Program-made: the position numbers and the translations under genes
Part shown: piece by piece, positions 13,116 through 15,616 of the stretch
How positions within the stretch are numbered: position 1 is the first letter of the stretch
How the letters are laid out: every line of letters begins with the position of its first letter
Assembly (NCBI GenBank): GCA_003164655.1
Contig: PLTW01000207.1
Location: 1-15,616 of the forward strand
Reading direction: 5' to 3'
DNA: 15,616 bases
DNA from: Actinomycetota bacterium
GTDB taxonomy: Bacteria; Actinomycetota; Thermoleophilia; UBA2241
Notes under the pieces: generated by a model
Database searches by the model: none
Told to the model about the DNA's origin: nothing
What the model saw: only the letters and a program-made list of their open reading frames with translations

Positions 13116-14429
13116 GTGAGCGCCGAACGCACCGTCCTCGAAGAGCTGGTCGTCGCCGACGTGCGGGCGCGCCGCGACGAGCTTTGTGACGTCGTCGCCC
13201 GGCTCGTCGCCCTCGACACCACGGCGCGTGAGCCGGGCGACCCAGCGCGCGACGAAGCCGCCTTGCAGATGCTGCTGGCGGAACGGCTCGCGGCGCTCGG
13301 GGCGACCGTCGACCTGTGGGAACCCGAGCCGACCGGCAAGGGCAACCGGTTCGTGCCCGACGACCTCGACTTCGTCGGCCGGCCGCAGCTGGCCGCCACG
13401 CTGCCGGGCGCCGGCGGCGGCCGCAGCCTGCTGCTGAACGGCCACATCGACGTGGTCGGCGTCGAGCCGCGCGAACAGTGGTCGAGCGACCCGCGGGTGG
13501 CCACCGAGCGCGACGGCCGGCTGTACGGCCGCGGCGTGAACGACATGAAGGGCGGCATCGCCGCCATGGTGGTCGCCCTCGAGAGCCTGCAGCGCGCCGG
13601 GGTGTGCCTGCGCGGCGACGTCGTCTTGTGCACCGTGACCGACGAAGAGTCGAGCGGCGCCGGCGGCCGCGCCGCCGTGGCCCGCGGAGTCGGCGCCGAC
13701 GCCGGCCTGTGCGCCGAGGCGACCGATTTCGACGCCTGGGTCGCCTGCCGGGGGACGGTCACCCCGACGATCTCGGTCGAAGGCCGCGCTGGCCACGCGG
13801 AGATGCCGCAGCCGCACTGGAGCGACGGCGGGGCGGTGAACGCCATCGAGAAGATCGTGCCGGTGCTCGAGGGCGTGCGCGCGTTGCGCGAGGACTGGCG
13901 CACGCGGGCCGACCATCGTCACCCGCTGCTCGCGCCGGGCGACATCGTGCCGGTGCTGATCGGCGGCGGCACCTGGATCGTCACCTATCCGCATTCCTGC
14001 TCTCTTACGTGCGACATCACGTACCTGCCGGGCCACGTCGACGAGGCCGGCACGGGCCGGCGCGTCGAAGACGAGGTCGCGCGCCGGCTGCAGGCGGCCG
14101 TGGCCGCCGACCCGTGGTTCACCGACCATCCGTTGCGCATCCAGTGGAGCGACGATGTCGTGCCGGCGGAGATCCCCGGCGACCATCCGCTGGTGGAGCT
14201 GGCGCTCGAGGTGGCGCACACTTTCGGACACGCCGGCCGGGTCGCCGGTCTCGACTCGTGGCACGACGCCGCCAGCTTCACGCGCGGCGGCACGCCCTGC
14301 TTTTCATTCGGCCCCGACGGCATCGGCAGCGCGCACGCGGTCGACGAATGCGTGACGATCGACGCCCTGGTCGACTTCTGCGCCGCTACGGCCGTCACCG
14401 CCATGCGCTGGTGCGGCGTGGCGCCGTGA
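13116..14429 (+). CDS. M20 family metallopeptidase/deacylase (ArgE/DapE-like), copy 1
   Basis: A 437-residue zinc-dependent amidohydrolase of the M20 (ArgE/DapE/CPG2) family, which cleaves amide bonds in small molecules in the cytoplasm. The expected active-site set is complete: LLNGHID with H110 and D112, bridging D143 in GVNDMKGG, catalytic E177 and E178 in TDEESSG, E201 in LCAEATD, and the late histidine H407 in GSAHAVDE. The lid domain contains GRAGHAEMPQPH (223-234). The start is GTG at 13116 with AGGCAGG just upstream. There is no signal peptide. The stop overlaps the start of a second M20 gene (GTGA). Its sequence does not distinguish acetylornithine deacetylase, succinyl-diaminopimelate desuccinylase or a catabolic amidase; lack of arginine or lysine genes nearby argues against a biosynthetic role. 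Confidence 0.9.
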   Translation: MSAERTVLEELVVADVRARRDELCDVVARLVALDTTAREPGDPARDEAALQMLLAERLAALGATVDLWEPEPTGKGNRFVPDDLDFVGRPQLAATLPGAGGGRSLLLNGHIDVVGVEPREQWSSDPRVATERDGRLYGRGVNDMKGGIAAMVVALESLQRAGVCLRGDVVLCTVTDEESSGAGGRAAVARGVGADAGLCAEATDFDAWVACRGTVTPTISVEGRAGHAEMPQPHWSDGGAVNAIEKIVPVLEGVRALREDWRTRADHRHPLLAPGDIVPVLIGGGTWIVTYPHSCSLTCDITYLPGHVDEAGTGRRVEDEVARRLQAAVAADPWFTDHPLRIQWSDDVVPAEIPGDHPLVELALEVAHTFGHAGRVAGLDSWHDAASFTRGGTPCFSFGPDGIGSAHAVDECVTIDALVDFCAATAVTAMRWCGVAP

Positions 14430-15616
14430 CCGTGCGCGGGCCGGACGCGGCGGCGTCTGCGCTGGAACGGCGGGTCGTCGAGACGGCGCAGGCGATGCGC
14501 GGCGAGCTCGTGACCCTGACGAGCGCGCTCGTCGCCTTCGACACGACGGCGCGCGACGCCGGCGCGCCGCCGCGCGCCGAAGCGGCGCTGCAACGCCTGC
14601 TGGCGGCGCGCCTCGCCGCCCTGGGCGCCGAGATCGACTTGTGGGAGCCGGAGCCTACCGGCGAAGGCGGTCAGTTCGTGCCGCCGGGCCTCGACTTCGT
14701 GGGGCGGCCGCAGCTGATCGCCCGCCTGCCATCCGACCCGGGCGCCCGCCCCGCTGTCCGCCGCGGTCCCGCCGATCTCGCCGGCACGGCTCCCCGCAGC
14801 CTCCTGTTGACGGGCCACATCGACGCCGTGGGCGTCGAGCCGCGCGAGCAGTGGACGAGCGACCCGTTCGTCGCCACCGAACGCGACGGACTGCTGTTCG
14901 GCCGCGGCACGAACGACATGAAGGGCGGTCTCGCGGCCCTGATCGTCGCCCTCGAGGCGCTGCGCGCGGCCGGCGTCGCGCTCGCCGGTGAGGTCGTGTT
15001 CGCTGCGGTCACCGACGAAGAGTCGTCGGGCATGGGCAGCTGGTCGGTCGTGCGGCGCTTCGCGGAGCGCGGCCTGCATCCCGATGCCGGCCTGTGCGCC
15101 GAGCCGACCGAGTTCGAAGCCTGGGTCGCCTGCCGCGGCATTCTCAAGCCCCGGCTCACGATCCCGGGACGGGCCGGCCACTCGCAGGAGCCCCAGCCCG
15201 GCTGGCGCGACGGCGGCGCCGTGAACGCCATCGACCGGCTCGTACCCGTCCTCACCGAGGTGCGCCGCATCAACGACGACTGGCGCGCGCGGGCCGACCA
15301 GCGGCACCGGTTCCTGGCCCCGGGCGATATCGTGCCGGTGCTGGTCGACGGCGGCACGTGGGACGTCACCTATCCCGCCTTCTGCCACCTGACGCTCGAC
15401 TGCCATTACCTGCCGGCGCATTGGCATCCGACCCTCGGCGCGGCGCCCGTCAAGGCCGAGATCCGCGAGCGCATCGATGCCGCCGCGGCGGCCGACCCGT
15501 GGCTTGCCGAGCACCCGATCGCCTGGGAGTGGGAGTGGGAGGTGCCGCCCGCCGAGATCGCCGCCGACCATCCCCTCGTGACGACGGTGCTCGACACCGC
15601 CGCCGCTCTCGGACGC
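14426..15616 (+). CDS. M20 family metallopeptidase/deacylase, copy 2 (3' end outside window)
   Basis: A tandem paralogue of the preceding gene, read for 397 codons to the window edge without a stop. It starts with GTG at 14426 in a 4-nt overlap and lacks its own Shine-Dalgarno, so translation is probably coupled. The active-site residues visible are H131 and D133 (TGHID), D164 (GTNDMKGG), E198 and E199 (TDEESSG) and E226 (CAEPTEF); the last histidine lies beyond the edge. Relative to copy 1 it has a 16-residue Pro/Arg-rich insertion at about 104-123, just before the HxD motif. Near the end, three copies of TGGGAG (15524-15541) encode Trp-Glu repeats where copy 1 has an unrelated short loop. 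The pair may act on related substrates or form a heteromer; neither is shown by the sequence. Confidence 0.88.
   Translation, partial: MTVRGPDAAASALERRVVETAQAMRGELVTLTSALVAFDTTARDAGAPPRAEAALQRLLAARLAALGAEIDLWEPEPTGEGGQFVPPGLDFVGRPQLIARLPSDPGARPAVRRGPADLAGTAPRSLLLTGHIDAVGVEPREQWTSDPFVATERDGLLFGRGTNDMKGGLAALIVALEALRAAGVALAGEVVFAAVTDEESSGMGSWSVVRRFAERGLHPDAGLCAEPTEFEAWVACRGILKPRLTIPGRAGHSQEPQPGWRDGGAVNAIDRLVPVLTEVRRINDDWRARADQRHRFLAPGDIVPVLVDGGTWDVTYPAFCHLTLDCHYLPAHWHPTLGAAPVKAEIRERIDAAAAADPWLAEHPIAWEWEWEVPPAEIAADHPLVTTVLDTAAALGR

Noticed and set aside
13985..15571. Minus-strand open frame of 528 codons opposite the M20 genes
   Set aside because: Shadow of two M20 genes with intact active sites. 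The translation is Arg/Gly/Ala-rich and has no domain.
1..15616. CRISPR arrays, tRNA/rRNA genes, insertion sequences, attachment sites
   Set aside because: I saw no regularly spaced repeats, tRNA-like cloverleaf, transposase or terminal inverted repeats with target duplications.

Overview
The window is dense, very GC-rich (about 70% by eye) bacterial DNA. Many genes start with GTG, most operon junctions are 4-nt overlaps, and there are no IS elements, tRNAs, rRNAs or CRISPR arrays. Style and protein sequences suggest a high-GC actinobacterial lineage, perhaps a Thermoleophilia-like or uncultured soil/subsurface group. That placement is inference; the sequence has no taxonomic marker.

Left half (about 1-7290, all minus strand): a seven-gene redox operon. 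In transcription order it is hdrC, hdrB, hdrA, flxD (mvhD-like), flxC, flxB, flxA. This is the complete gene set of the FlxABCD-HdrABC complex, a soluble NADH-dependent heterodisulfide-reductase-type enzyme thought to work by flavin-based electron bifurcation. FlxA would take electrons from NADH. FlxB, FlxC and FlxD would relay them to the FAD of HdrA, which would split them between ferredoxin and a disulfide reduced at the non-cubane Fe-S clusters of HdrB, with HdrC as wire. All six junctions are 4-nt stop/start overlaps. A sigma70-like promoter lies before hdrC. A further gene appears to start at position 19 with a good Shine-Dalgarno and runs off the left edge.

Middle (7387-10023, minus strand): a lipoprotein with TolB-type beta-propeller repeats and, upstream of it, a major facilitator superfamily exporter. 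A GC-rich hairpin separates the two. The MFS gene is divergent from a plus-strand gene (10203-11831) for a secreted or anchored protein with a large N-terminal domain of unknown function and two C-terminal PKD-like domains. That gene overlaps its convergent neighbour, a GNAT acetyltransferase, by 23 nt and contains a striking perfect 16-bp inverted repeat.

Right end: a small Cupin_3-type protein and the GNAT gene form a leftward pair. Divergent from them is a rightward tandem pair of M20 metallopeptidases, overlapping by 4 nt; the second is cut by the window edge. The metabolic role of this last cluster cannot be read from the sequence.

The most notable content is the intact Flx-Hdr complex in a high-GC, probably actinobacterial, genome with an unknown disulfide partner. 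Next come the puzzling hdrC start and the inverted repeat inside the PKD gene.
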